From IMG/VR virus record IMGVR_UViG_3300025818_000059, positions 1 through 37,808 of that record: 37,808 nt of DNA, one strand, 5' to 3'. The notes beneath the pieces are model-generated. The model made no database searches. It saw only the letters and a list, made by a program, of their open reading frames with translations, and was not told the origin of the DNA. Every line of letters begins with the position of its first letter. Within the stretch, counting starts at the first letter, position 1. The translations under genes and the position numbers were made by a program. Below are positions 20,475 to 28,813 of the stretch, in pieces. This DNA is from a virus.

Positions 20475-22372
20475 TATAAGGAAGCATCTCTATCGTTTAC
20501 TCTAATAGCACCCACAAGGTCTTTACCTTGGAGTCTTAACATTATAGGCTCGAATTGGATGGATTGTGAGGTTTGAGTTCCTTGAAAGCCCCTGCCCCCT
20601 CCTGTTCTTTCAGCACTACCGCCTGCTGCTTTTTGAACACGACCAAAAGCTGAACTCAACGCTGAACCAGCTATAACAAGTCCTGTGCCCGCAGCAATCA
20701 TTTGACCAGGGTTTAATGTAGCAACAGCTTTCCCAAAAATAGCTTGGGCTGTTCCTAAAGCAATCATGCTAACGCCGTATTGCACCATAGCATCTCCCAT
20801 TGTTTCAAATAAAGCACCAAAAACCGCTTTCATTGATTTACCATCCCTAATAGCCTGAATGGAAGCACTCAATCCCGCTCCAAATATCCCTGCAAAAGCA
20901 TCTGTTATATTTATTTGGTTTTGAATCATTTCCTCGCCGGCTTCGTCAACGGCGGTGGTTACTATGTTTGTGGCGTTTAAGAGAGATTGAGCCATGTTTT
21001 CAGCCCAATTTTTTCCCACTATATCTTCAAGATTGTCTGCCCCGGATAACCACTCATCAAAACCAGGAATGCCATCCATTATATCACTTCCTGTAATTCC
21101 ACTAGGGGATGATGGAAATATCGCATCAACTAGCCATTGTTCCCCCATTGAAACCCTAGCTGAATCAGCTATTTGTTGGTATTCATCATTTAGTTTCTTA
21201 GCAGCCTCTGCTCTCTTATTGGCTATCTCTGCTTCTTTCTTACCTTTTTCATTATACTTAGACAAGATTGCATTCATCATGTCTAGTGTCATAACACTTT
21301 CACGAACCTCGTCATTATAAAGGATAGTCCCGTTTTTAGCATCACTTAAACGGCTTTCAAACTCTTCCATTGTAACCCCACCATCAATAAGGCCCTGGAA
21401 AAACTCTTTATGAGCTTTTTCTATCCTGTCTGCTTCCTTTGTTGCATCATCAGCTATTTCCTTGTACTTTTCCCTTACCCTATCTGCAATAGTGTTGATG
21501 TTATCTGTGTTCCATAAGAAATCATCAAAAAACTCAATCGTTTTGTCATTAAGGGCAGCTATAACGGTTAACCAATCAGTAAAAATACCAACTGCACCAC
21601 TTATTAAACCCCCACCAGTATCAACAGACTCAGTAAATAAAGTCCACGCTGTATTTAATCTACCAAATTCAGAAACAAGTGTTTTAACTTTATCAATTTG
21701 GTCAGCTCCAATGGCTTTTTCATATTCTTCAGCAAACTTTGGTAGAACCTCATCTGCTATTACCCCGCCTTTTTTTAGCATATTATCAAGCTCTCCGGTG
21801 GTAATACCCATTGACTGAGCCATGATAACAAAGGCCCCAGGAAGTCTATCCCCTAATTGGCCCCGAAGTTCCTCCGCTTGAACTTTTCCCTTTGACATCA
21901 TCTGCTCAAGTGCCTTTAAAACACCGTGAGTTTCATCAGCAGACAAACCAAGAACAGCAGCACTCTTGGTCATCTTGTTAAATATTGCATCTAATTCCTT
22001 TGTGGCTAATGTAGAGGACTTAGATGCAGCATAAAACCGAACGTAAGATTTTGTTAAATCAAGTAGATTAACCCCGAACTCTTCAGCAGAAACCCGAAGC
22101 ATTGACTTAGCTCTGTTGTACTCTTCGGTAGTTCCCGTTATAGCTTTTAATGCCCTATTAGATTGGTCAATTTTTTTAACCAACTCCACCTGAGAACGAG
22201 CAAAGTTTGAAACAGCACCGATAGCGAACATTCCTGCAAGATGCCCTTGTATCTGACTACCAATAGCCTTAAAGCGTTTCTCAGTTCGAGACATACGCCT
22301 TTCGGCAGCCGCCAACTTCCGCTCTAGGCTGGCTATCTTTAATTCTAACCGTAATACTACACTTTCAGCCAT
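20474..22372 (-). CDS. tape measure protein
   Basis: 632 residues. An N-terminal coiled coil (LRLELKIASLERKLAAAERRM) is followed by the classic tape-measure N-domain (KAITGTTEEYNRAKSMLRVSA, LRGQLGDRLPGAFVIMAQSM), then long helices, hydrophobic Ala/Gly-rich segments around 490-590 (GTAQAIFGKAVATLNPGQM) and a short tail. It sets tail length. By the usual ~1.5 angstrom per residue this would be a tail of roughly 95 nm. It lies between the chaperones and the tail tip, as expected. Confidence 0.9.
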   Translation of the reverse strand: MAESVVLRLELKIASLERKLAAAERRMSRTEKRFKAIGSQIQGHLAGMFAIGAVSNFARSQVELVKKIDQSNRALKAITGTTEEYNRAKSMLRVSAEEFGVNLLDLTKSYVRFYAASKSSTLATKELDAIFNKMTKSAAVLGLSADETHGVLKALEQMMSKGKVQAEELRGQLGDRLPGAFVIMAQSMGITTGELDNMLKKGGVIADEVLPKFAEEYEKAIGADQIDKVKTLVSEFGRLNTAWTLFTESVDTGGGLISGAVGIFTDWLTVIAALNDKTIEFFDDFLWNTDNINTIADRVREKYKEIADDATKEADRIEKAHKEFFQGLIDGGVTMEEFESRLSDAKNGTILYNDEVRESVMTLDMMNAILSKYNEKGKKEAEIANKRAEAAKKLNDEYQQIADSARVSMGEQWLVDAIFPSSPSGITGSDIMDGIPGFDEWLSGADNLEDIVGKNWAENMAQSLLNATNIVTTAVDEAGEEMIQNQINITDAFAGIFGAGLSASIQAIRDGKSMKAVFGALFETMGDAMVQYGVSMIALGTAQAIFGKAVATLNPGQMIAAGTGLVIAGSALSSAFGRVQKAAGGSAERTGGGRGFQGTQTSQSIQFEPIMLRLQGKDLVGAIRVNDRDASL

Positions 22373-22375
22373 TTC

Positions 22376-22975
22376 TTATACAAGTTTGTTTTGCCTCGTT
22401 CTTCTCTTCATTGCATTATAACCAGCCCTTATCGCTGAACGCTTTATCTCTCTAGTCCAAGCTCTTGTCATTATAGGAGCAAACTTTGATTGAGCCTGTT
22501 TTAGCTTGTTCCCTATACCACTTGTTCTTCCTGTTCTCTTATCCGACCTATGCCGCCTCTCGCCTGTTTTATAACTTCCCTCCATTATGAGTTTAGCATA
22601 GCCCTGAGCACTCCATCTAATTAATCCACTTTTACTTTCGTAAATAGGAATTGAAACACCCTTCCTCATCCTCAACCTAGTACCAAAGGCATCCTTTTCT
22701 TTTATAGGATGCCTCTTTTTAGGATAGGGTTTTATTAATTGAGCTATAATTTTCAACTTACTATACCCCCGTTTTGATCTTTCTTTAGAAGATCCCTTAT
22801 GGGTATCAGGATGAGTAAGCATCTGTTGTTTGGCATAACGTCCTGCGGGTTTAGCAGCCCTGCCGGCAGCAGCATTTATCTTAGCCCTCTCCTTACGAAA
22901 CTCATCCCCAAAGGCAAGCATAACCATCCGCATCACCTTAACGGGTTCTGAAAAATCACTTGTTACCTTTGCCAT
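22376..22975 (-). CDS. basic protein of the tail module, unknown
   Basis: 199 residues, strongly basic (many Arg and Lys, e.g. ERRHRSDKRTGRTSG). It lies between the frameshifted chaperones and the tape measure. There is no membrane segment and no recognised domain. Size and composition recall tail-completion (gp10-like) proteins, but those usually lie before the major tail protein, so the identity stays open. Its start overlaps the T reading frame by 20 bases. Confidence 0.6.
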   Translation of the reverse strand: MAKVTSDFSEPVKVMRMVMLAFGDEFRKERAKINAAAGRAAKPAGRYAKQQMLTHPDTHKGSSKERSKRGYSKLKIIAQLIKPYPKKRHPIKEKDAFGTRLRMRKGVSIPIYESKSGLIRWSAQGYAKLIMEGSYKTGERRHRSDKRTGRTSGIGNKLKQAQSKFAPIMTRAWTREIKRSAIRAGYNAMKRRTRQNKLV

Positions 22976-23311
22976 TCTTTTTCATTAACTTCTCGTAACG
23001 CCTCATCCTTTCGGCTTTAGATGGAATGTTGACTTTTTTAGCTTCCTCATTCCAATCGGGCCAATACTTCTCAATCGAGATATGTTTCTTCTTACCTATA
23101 TCCGTAGATAGATAAGCCCTGTACTCTAGCCGCCTTGTCATGTACCAAAACTGCTCTAGTTCTTTCCCCCTATGCTCACTAAACCCCTCGTAGGCTAATA
23201 TCACCTCGTAGGGGGTCATCTTTAGATACTCGCTCTTAGAAATATGGAGAACTCCGAAGGCCACCTTCTTCATCCAGTCCAACCCAATCTGGCCTCCGGA
23301 TTCCCCTTTTA
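22956..23311 (-). CDS. tail assembly chaperone, T part (via -1 frameshift)
   Basis: The T reading frame has no ATG at its 5' end. It is open from the slippery site and continues through VKGESGGQIG into LDWMKKVAFGVLHIS. It is therefore expected only as the C-terminal part of a 217-residue fusion made by a -1 shift at 23312-23318. It contains a helical block typical of GpT-like chaperones (YEVILAYEGFSEHRGKELEQFW) and a basic tail. In lambda the equivalent domain binds the tape measure and tail tube subunits during assembly. Confidence 0.85.
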
Positions 23312-23608
23312 CTTTTTTTCCGTCAGAGCATCTTCTAATTTATCACCCGCATCGGGACCTAACACCGCCTTAAAATATTCCTCAACAATAGGAACGGCAA
23401 CCGTAAGGTTTACATGAGACTTAACAAAACTTTCCTCTACATCTCCTCCCGCTTCCTTAATAGCTAGGTAAGTCATCTTACTCAACTGTTTAAGGTTTCG
23501 TTGGTCGAACTGAAAGGCATTGTGTTTTGCCTCATCTTCAAACTTCTCTAAGACTTCATTGTTAATTACAATGTCGTACTTTTTGTTACTGAGTTGGATT
23601 TTTGCCAT
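23309..23608 (-). CDS. tail assembly chaperone, G part
   Basis: 99 residues (MAKIQLSNKKYDIVINNEVL ... ALTEKK), the size and position of gpG-like chaperones between the major tail protein and the tape measure. The last codons GAA AAA AAG run straight into the stop TAA and form the slippery site. Normal decoding gives this short form. A -1 shift gives the longer G-T fusion. A fixed ratio of the two is known to matter for tail assembly in lambda. Confidence 0.85.
   Translation of the reverse strand: MAKIQLSNKKYDIVINNEVLEKFEDEAKHNAFQFDQRNLKQLSKMTYLAIKEAGGDVEESFVKSHVNLTVAVPIVEEYFKAVLGPDAGDKLEDALTEKK
23312..23318 (-). promoter_or_regulatory. programmed -1 ribosomal frameshift site (A AAA AAG)
   Basis: On the minus strand the heptamer A_AAA_AAG is in the correct 0-frame register at the very end of the G frame, one codon before TAA. 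After slipping, decoding continues G|TAA... as GTA AAA GGG GAA and enters the T frame without a stop. It is the classic siphophage tail-chaperone signal. A short CCAG/CTGG stem downstream could stimulate it but is weak. Confidence 0.88.
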
Positions 23609-23617
23609 GATTAATTA

Positions 23618-24031
23618 TTAAGTATGTGTAGCCGCTGTTAAAGTTCCTGTTCCCTCAATAGTGAATGATCCTGTTACAGAATCTTCCGAAGGAGATGCTT
23701 GATTAACAGAAGTCAAATAACCTTGACCCGTGTAATAAGTTCCCCCCGCTCCTATCAAGCTAGTATTATCAATTCTAACGCTAATAAGCGTTCTGTTATT
23801 TACAAGCGTTACAAAATCTGTAAACTCGTAGTTAGAACTTCCAATATCGTCTAAGAAGTCCCCACTTACTGACCAGGAAATAGTTCCCGGTAAAATCTCT
23901 CTCTTTCCTCCACTATCCTTACTTGTTACCTCAAAGGTGTCCATGTTAAGGTCTAGCGTACAACTTGTCGATGCTGCTACTTGTGTGTCTTGCACAAATA
24001 CCAGCACATCCGTTCCATTATATTCAGCCAT
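23618..24031 (-). CDS. major tail tube protein
   Basis: 137 residues. A start MAEYNGTDVLVFVQDTQVA, the TLDLNMDTFEVTSKDSGGKR motif and a strand-rich C-terminus with TGSFTIEGTGTL are typical of TP901-1/phage_tail_2-type tube proteins. Many copies stack into the tail tube. It sits just before the frameshifted chaperones, as in most siphophages. Confidence 0.85.
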   Translation of the reverse strand: MAEYNGTDVLVFVQDTQVAASTSCTLDLNMDTFEVTSKDSGGKREILPGTISWSVSGDFLDDIGSSNYEFTDFVTLVNNRTLISVRIDNTSLIGAGGTYYTGQGYLTSVNQASPSEDSVTGSFTIEGTGTLTAATHT

Positions 24032-24197
24032 CTTTATGCTCTATTTTATCGTTTTTAACTTTTACTTTCTTTTCCTTATACAATTCCGCAATCCCTTGCG
24101 ATATAAGATTTTTAGCGTGGATTTCATCGGAAGTCTTTACCTCTCCTTTCTTCCACTTTCCTGTGTCTTTTAGTAGTTTTATCTTTATAAATTCCAT
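24024..24197 (-). CDS. small virion-module protein
   Basis: 57 residues from MEFIKIKLLKDTGKWKKGEV, followed by SDEIHAKNLISQGIAELYKE and a lysine-rich tail. The KLLKDxGxYxKGE...A..LI..GIAE pattern is common in short phage proteins next to head-tail genes. The frame is open to 24224, but the ATG at 24197 shares its first base with the previous stop (TAATG). Function unknown. Confidence 0.6.
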   Translation of the reverse strand: MEFIKIKLLKDTGKWKKGEVKTSDEIHAKNLISQGIAELYKEKKVKVKNDKIEHKDG

Positions 24198-24487
24198 TAC
24201 ACTAATTCTTCTTCTTCTTCCCAATCAGTTTTATTCAAAAGTAAATAATTCTTTACTTCCTCCTGTGTGAATATCTGCACATCCTGCCTCGCTAGGTGTT
24301 CGGGTAGGAACTTGCTTTCCTCTTCTTCTAATAGCACCTGAGTGCCATCTAGTGAATAACGGACAGCTCCCCAATTGTCGAAACCAATGTCGAAGTAGTG
24401 TCCTTGTTCTTGTTGGTATAGGGCAAACTCCTGATCAAAGATTGTCTTTGCCTCTCCTGTTCCGATTACATATATTGTGTTTTTCAT
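24197..24487 (-). CDS. hypothetical protein of the virion module
   Basis: 96 residues. A start MKNTIYVIGTGEAKTIFDQ is followed by an acidic C-terminus ending WEEEEELV. No recognised domain. It may be a small accessory to the LamG protein encoded just upstream or to the tail tube encoded downstream. It lies between confident structural genes and is closely packed. Confidence 0.55.
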   Translation of the reverse strand: MKNTIYVIGTGEAKTIFDQEFALYQQEQGHYFDIGFDNWGAVRYSLDGTQVLLEEEESKFLPEHLARQDVQIFTQEEVKNYLLLNKTDWEEEEELV

Positions 24488-24499
24488 TTGTTTAATTGT

Positions 24500-26161
24500 T
24501 TATGATCTTCCTAGATTATAAATTTCTGTAACTTCTGCTGCTGATATAGCTCTATTGTATATGCGGAGGTTGTCTATTGCTACATCCCCATAAGTACCAC
24601 CAAAAGTATCTCCCCCTATTTGTAGTGACGCATTATTTGTGCTAGGGTCAGGTACAGAAGTATTAGTGTCTGTTAATGCCCCGTTTACGTACATCTTAAA
24701 GGTTGTTGTGCTTACATCATAAATTGTAACAACATGATACCAAGTTCCCGTACTTACACCAAAATTACTATCTACCCTAGTTGCAGCATCATCTTTAAAT
24801 GCAATTATATTATCGTCAGCCGCACTCACAAAAATATAAATAGGTCTGTTTGTTGAGCCTGATCTTTTTGTAAGTAAAGGGTTTGTCCCTAAAGAATCTA
24901 CACGAACCCAAAAAGAAATACTTTCGTCACCCGATATGTCTAAATCACCTAAGTCTACATAATCATTCACTCCATCAAACTCATATTCAGTTCCTGTTTG
25001 AGTAGCTCCTACAACCGTTCCGTCGTTTGAGCCTGTTTGATCAAGCAAATCACCCGAAGACTCATTAAAGTTGTAGGATGATACCAATTCCTTTGTAAGT
25101 ATATCGGATATCTCTAGCTCGTAGATTTCTGTTACCTCTGCTGCTGAAATAGCTCTGTCGTAGATGCGTAGGTTGTCTATGTCTGCTTCTAAAAAACTAG
25201 AATTACCACCCCCGCCAAAATTCCTACAAGCAATTCTTGCATTATCAATGTTTAAATTATCACTAAACCAAAAAGACTGATCTACATTTGTGTCTGCGGT
25301 TAATGCCACCTCTAAACCATCTTTGTATAGCTTGATGGTTGTGCCATTTTGTACTAGTACAAAATGTGCCCATGTATTATTAAAAAACAACTGTGCACCC
25401 CCTGAATCTATTACAAATTGTAACGCCCCTGCATCTTGACCAACTATAACACATTCTCCCGTTAAGTTTCTTTGAGTAAATTCAAGCCTAGTATTCTCAT
25501 TTGTGTCAGAAAAACTAATTATGGTTCCTGCATTGCTAACATCAACCACATTCACCCAAACGCTCCAACTCCCCCCTGTTGTGTTAGCTAAATCCGTTAC
25601 TACATCATCAATATTTACATAATCATTCACTCCATCAAAGCTATACTCAGTACCGTTCTGCGTTGCTCCTACAACCGTTCCATCGTTTGAACCCTGTTGA
25701 TCAATTAAATTACCCGAAGATTCGTTGAAATTGTAGGATGACACAAGACCATTTAGCAAGGTGCTTCCTGTGTCTACCGTTGCAGCAAATCCTGTCACGG
25801 TAATAGCACCCACACCCGATGTGGAAAGTATCTCTGAGTCTGGTGCAATGCCATTAATGGTAACACTTCCACTAGTTACATCAATGTTGACACCTAGAGC
25901 AGCAGCGAATCCTTGTAGTGTCACATCTCCTAAAGCAGAGAAGGATGATACCTCACCAACAGCAGCAAATCCCTCAAATGTTAAGTCATTTACGTTTAAT
26001 GGAATTTCAACACCCATTGAAGGAATGAATGCTGTAATTGTAAGCTCACCACTACCAGCAATCACATTAACTCCCAAAGGATACACTTGTTCTGTGCCGT
26101 AGTAAATCTTAACTATGTCACTCGCTATATTAGAGCCTAGATATCGTTCTAGTATCTGCAT
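24500..26161 (-). CDS. virion protein with N-terminal repeats and two LamG domains
   Basis: 553 residues. The first about 135 hold four short repeats ending in GFAA or GIAP (LTFEGFAAVGEVSS, VTLQGFAAALGVN). Two LamG/concanavalin-like domains follow at about 140-345 and 355-553. Both start LVSSYNFNESSG and end DNLRIY(D/N)RAISAAEVTEIY, and their DNA is also similar (for example 24955-25090 and 25616-25750), so they arose by duplication. Such domains bind carbohydrates. A capsid or tail decoration that captures host glycans is likely. Confidence 0.75.
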   Translation of the reverse strand: MQILERYLGSNIASDIVKIYYGTEQVYPLGVNVIAGSGELTITAFIPSMGVEIPLNVNDLTFEGFAAVGEVSSFSALGDVTLQGFAAALGVNIDVTSGSVTINGIAPDSEILSTSGVGAITVTGFAATVDTGSTLLNGLVSSYNFNESSGNLIDQQGSNDGTVVGATQNGTEYSFDGVNDYVNIDDVVTDLANTTGGSWSVWVNVVDVSNAGTIISFSDTNENTRLEFTQRNLTGECVIVGQDAGALQFVIDSGGAQLFFNNTWAHFVLVQNGTTIKLYKDGLEVALTADTNVDQSFWFSDNLNIDNARIACRNFGGGGNSSFLEADIDNLRIYDRAISAAEVTEIYELEISDILTKELVSSYNFNESSGDLLDQTGSNDGTVVGATQTGTEYEFDGVNDYVDLGDLDISGDESISFWVRVDSLGTNPLLTKRSGSTNRPIYIFVSAADDNIIAFKDDAATRVDSNFGVSTGTWYHVVTIYDVSTTTFKMYVNGALTDTNTSVPDPSTNNASLQIGGDTFGGTYGDVAIDNLRIYNRAISAAEVTEIYNLGRS

Positions 26162-26619
26162 TAATCAGAGTCTGCCCCACTCAATGTAAAGATTCCAGAT
26201 GCGTTAATGTTGAGTGTTAGCGTATTGCCATCGTTTACTATTACATCGGCTGGTGTAGTGTCTAGAACGCACACACATAGAGGAGCATCATTTGCATTGG
26301 TATCATCGTAGATCACCGCATATCTAGCCGTGATACTCCCACCTGATGCCGTCCAAGATGGGTCGGTAGAATCTACCGTAACCGTCCCTGCTGACTCACT
26401 CACACTTAATGTGACCGTTTGCCCACTTGTGTAACCATTTGCCACCGCAACCTCGTTTGTGATGTCTGATAGTTGTGTAATAGTTGCACTTGATAAAGTG
26501 TTAGCATTACTAGCTGATGTGTAGAGGTTTATCTTGAATACATCTGTATCTAGATCAATGCCTCCTGTGGCTAATAGTTCTTTAGCCTTTGCATAGAGTT
26601 TAAACTTTCCTGCTGCCAT
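26161..26619 (-). CDS. virion structural protein
   Basis: 152 residues, strand-rich and Ser/Thr-rich after a short helix (KFKLYAKAKELLATGGIDLD). The form FKL...LL..G.IDL.TD.FK..LYTS is common among small phage structural proteins placed near the connectors. It may be a decoration or tail protein. It shares one base with the LamG gene start. Confidence 0.6.
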   Translation of the reverse strand: MAAGKFKLYAKAKELLATGGIDLDTDVFKINLYTSASNANTLSSATITQLSDITNEVAVANGYTSGQTVTLSVSESAGTVTVDSTDPSWTASGGSITARYAVIYDDTNANDAPLCVCVLDTTPADVIVNDGNTLTLNINASGIFTLSGADSD

Positions 26620-26620
26620 T

Positions 26621-27145
26621 TTATTCTTGAATTAAATAATATGTTGTTGAATCAGGGCTTATCCCATCATACTCTGCTTGAGTTAATTTTATTGTCGGAA
26701 CACTTGTGCCAACCGTAGAAGCGGTAGGGGCATTTAGTGTTGCCTCATAGGTTTGAACAATCATCCAATAATGAACATTTTCCTCAATGGTATTTAAGGA
26801 ACTTTCATTAACTAAACGGCAAGAATGAAGTGTTTGACCGTTGTACTGACCGGAAGCAACTCCATCTAAAGCAGCCTCCACTTTTTCAGCAATAGCCTTT
26901 ACGTTAGCATAGGACCTATCATAGATATAAACGTCATATGCCTCCTTTATAAACCCTCGCCCACCGTCTTTATCTATGTAGTTGTCAATAGTGTCGGCAT
27001 CAATGGTTATGTAAGCAGGCTCTTGATCTTGGATAGCGTGACCGATATACACGGCATCAGCAGCAACAGCCCCCGCCGTGGTAGGAGCTTGCAACAGACT
27101 TGTTATATCTGAGTTGTTACGTAATATCCAATGTATTGCCCTCAT
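26621..27145 (-). CDS. tail completion / terminator protein (DUF3168-like)
   Basis: 174 residues. An N-terminal helix IHWILRNNSDITSLL, AYITIDADTIDNYIDKDG, AYDVYIYDRSYANVKAIAEK and RLVNESSLNTIEENVHYW fit the gp17/DUF3168 family that caps the tail tube at the head end. It lies in the standard order after the head-closure gene and overlaps it by four bases. Confidence 0.75.
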   Translation of the reverse strand: MRAIHWILRNNSDITSLLQAPTTAGAVAADAVYIGHAIQDQEPAYITIDADTIDNYIDKDGGRGFIKEAYDVYIYDRSYANVKAIAEKVEAALDGVASGQYNGQTLHSCRLVNESSLNTIEENVHYWMIVQTYEATLNAPTASTVGTSVPTIKLTQAEYDGISPDSTTYYLIQE

Positions 27146-27501
27146 GTTGCTATCCCTGCATAAACGCCCTCTAACCGAATAAATCCCTCTCTCTGCCTAA
27201 TGGCTACATCTGAAATTTCAAAAGTTTCAGCACCAAACAATATCCTCCATTTTTCTTGAACCCCCGAAACATCAGAAGAGTAACGAATAAAAAACCTATT
27301 TCTTCTACCCCCTTGAACCTTATTTCCATCCTCTAGGGTTTCGTTGTTTCTGTTAAAAGAAGGCTCTTTAATATCAGCATAGACAGTAGCCACATCCGTA
27401 TAACCGTAAGTAACCTGGTTATAAGTTGCATCCCTGCTTTCGGTAGGTTTCTGAATTGTTATCCTACGATCTGCTTTACTAAAGTCAAAGCCTCTTATCA
27501 C
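27142..27501 (-). CDS. head closure (head-tail joining) protein
   Basis: 119 residues from a GTG at 27501 that overlaps the previous stop in a GTGA. The protein then begins with RGFDFSKADRRITIQKP, matching the usual start of SPP1 gp16-like joining proteins. FIRYSSDVSGVQEKWRI and EISDVAIRQREGFI complete the family pattern. The open frame extends to 27552, but those residues overlap the connector gene without conserved features. Confidence 0.75.
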   Translation of the reverse strand: MIRGFDFSKADRRITIQKPTESRDATYNQVTYGYTDVATVYADIKEPSFNRNNETLEDGNKVQGGRRNRFFIRYSSDVSGVQEKWRILFGAETFEISDVAIRQREGFIRLEGVYAGIAT

Positions 27502-28136
27502 GAATAATGAATCACATAAGGGTCCAACATAAATTGCCAAGCGGGTTTCCACCCATCATAACTCACCAACCTAGTTTTCATCTGCTCATGTGTTTCTCTG
27601 TGTTCGTATAGGTCGGATGCTATAATTAGTATGGCATTTTTAATATCTTGTGGCACATCTGAGGCATTAGCCCCATATCCGGCTGTATAAGTTATCTCTA
27701 CACCGTTAGGTATTTCGTCATCCGTATCCGGCCACTCAGTTACGGGTCTTATTATTCCTATCTCTGTTTCTAGTGCTACGTAGTAATCACTTGAACTCAT
27801 AGGAGTGTCATGGGCAGCCGTTGTAGCATAATCAACAGAAGTTACAGATATAACCCTACCCATTGGAAGCCTAATATCTTCATAGACATTCCTTACATAG
27901 CTATTTTCTTTGTTATTAATTGCCCGATTAAAGTAAGACGGAAAGTCATCCATGTACGCTTTCCATGTAGACGTTATAAAGGTCCTGTGGCAGTATTCTT
28001 CAGCCATACGTCTAGCGGCTGAAATCATAGAAGAAATCATGGTGTCCTCATCCGTATGGTCAATCCGTAGATGATTCTTCAGCTCCGTAGCTGTTACGGG
28101 TTCGGTAGCTGCATCAGTAGTTCTTACGTAATCCAT
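27498..28136 (-). CDS. head-tail connector (gp6/gp15-like)
   Basis: 212 residues. ATELKNHLRIDHTDEDTMISS, ISAARRMAEEYCHRTF and GVEITYTAGYG with VPQDIKNAILIIASDLYEHRE are the hallmarks of HK97 gp6 / SPP1 gp15-like connectors, a helical ring beneath the portal. The gene lies downstream of the capsid gene, separated from it by an inserted glycosyltransferase gene. Confidence 0.85.
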   Translation of the reverse strand: MDYVRTTDAATEPVTATELKNHLRIDHTDEDTMISSMISAARRMAEEYCHRTFITSTWKAYMDDFPSYFNRAINNKENSYVRNVYEDIRLPMGRVISVTSVDYATTAAHDTPMSSSDYYVALETEIGIIRPVTEWPDTDDEIPNGVEITYTAGYGANASDVPQDIKNAILIIASDLYEHRETHEQMKTRLVSYDGWKPAWQFMLDPYVIHYS

Positions 28137-28812
28137 TCAAATGTTCTTTTTCAGCATCACTCAATCCCATAAACAATTTACCCGTTAAATAGGGTTTGCC
28201 AGGCATTTGCTTATAAGACCAAAGATTCACATTACTCTTTATGTCAAACGCCAAAGGCTCTTCTGTTGTGGTTATCCTTGCATAAACCTTATCTTTCATT
28301 AGAACCCGCTCAGAATGGTTGTCCATACCTCTGTCAGCTTCATCGTCCCACAACTTCTTTCCTTCTACTACATCTCTTTTATAAGCACGACCTATGCCAA
28401 AAACAGTATGTGAATCCCTAAATGTGCATTCCTTAGATTCCCCCGTTTCTGAGTTGTAAAAGACAAAGTTGCCCATACCAATAAAAGGAACACCCTGTTC
28501 CATTAATTTAGCATAGACCTCTATAAGCTCGTCTTTTATAATATCGTCACTATTCATTTCCAAGAGATAGTCCCAATCTTTTTTTAGGGCTTCTTGTAAC
28601 CCGAAGTTCTTTTTTTTACCCAACTTGTTTTCATGTAAAACGTATGGGATTTTGTATTTATCTAATATCAACGTATTGTGTGTCGGATCTTCAGGAGAAC
28701 AAACACACAACACATCAATATCAAACTTTCTTTTAAGCCTGAGAATACCAAGACAATAAAGCTCAGTAATCTCAGGTCTTTTCCATACCGGTGTTAAAAC
28801 CAGTATCTTCAT
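28114..28812 (-). CDS. glycosyltransferase inserted in the head module
   Basis: 232 residues from MKILVLTPVWKRPEITELY, a GT-A fold start. YLLEMNSDDIIKDE gives a DD metal motif, with GIGRAYKRDVVEG and later DNHSERVLM. The frame continues upstream, but this ATG is one base after the capsid stop (TAAGATG). Position between major capsid protein and connector, in an operon otherwise made only of structural genes, suggests that it modifies the capsid or another virion protein, perhaps co-translationally. That is inference. Confidence 0.75.
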   Translation of the reverse strand: MKILVLTPVWKRPEITELYCLGILRLKRKFDIDVLCVCSPEDPTHNTLILDKYKIPYVLHENKLGKKKNFGLQEALKKDWDYLLEMNSDDIIKDELIEVYAKLMEQGVPFIGMGNFVFYNSETGESKECTFRDSHTVFGIGRAYKRDVVEGKKLWDDEADRGMDNHSERVLMKDKVYARITTTEEPLAFDIKSNVNLWSYKQMPGKPYLTGKLFMGLSDAEKEHLNGLRKNY

Positions 28813-28813
28813 C

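Noticed and set aside
20994-21818. Plus-strand ORFs antisense to the tape measure gene
   Set aside because: These are shadow frames of a confident gene with no start signals. The same holds for other plus-strand ORFs across the structural module.
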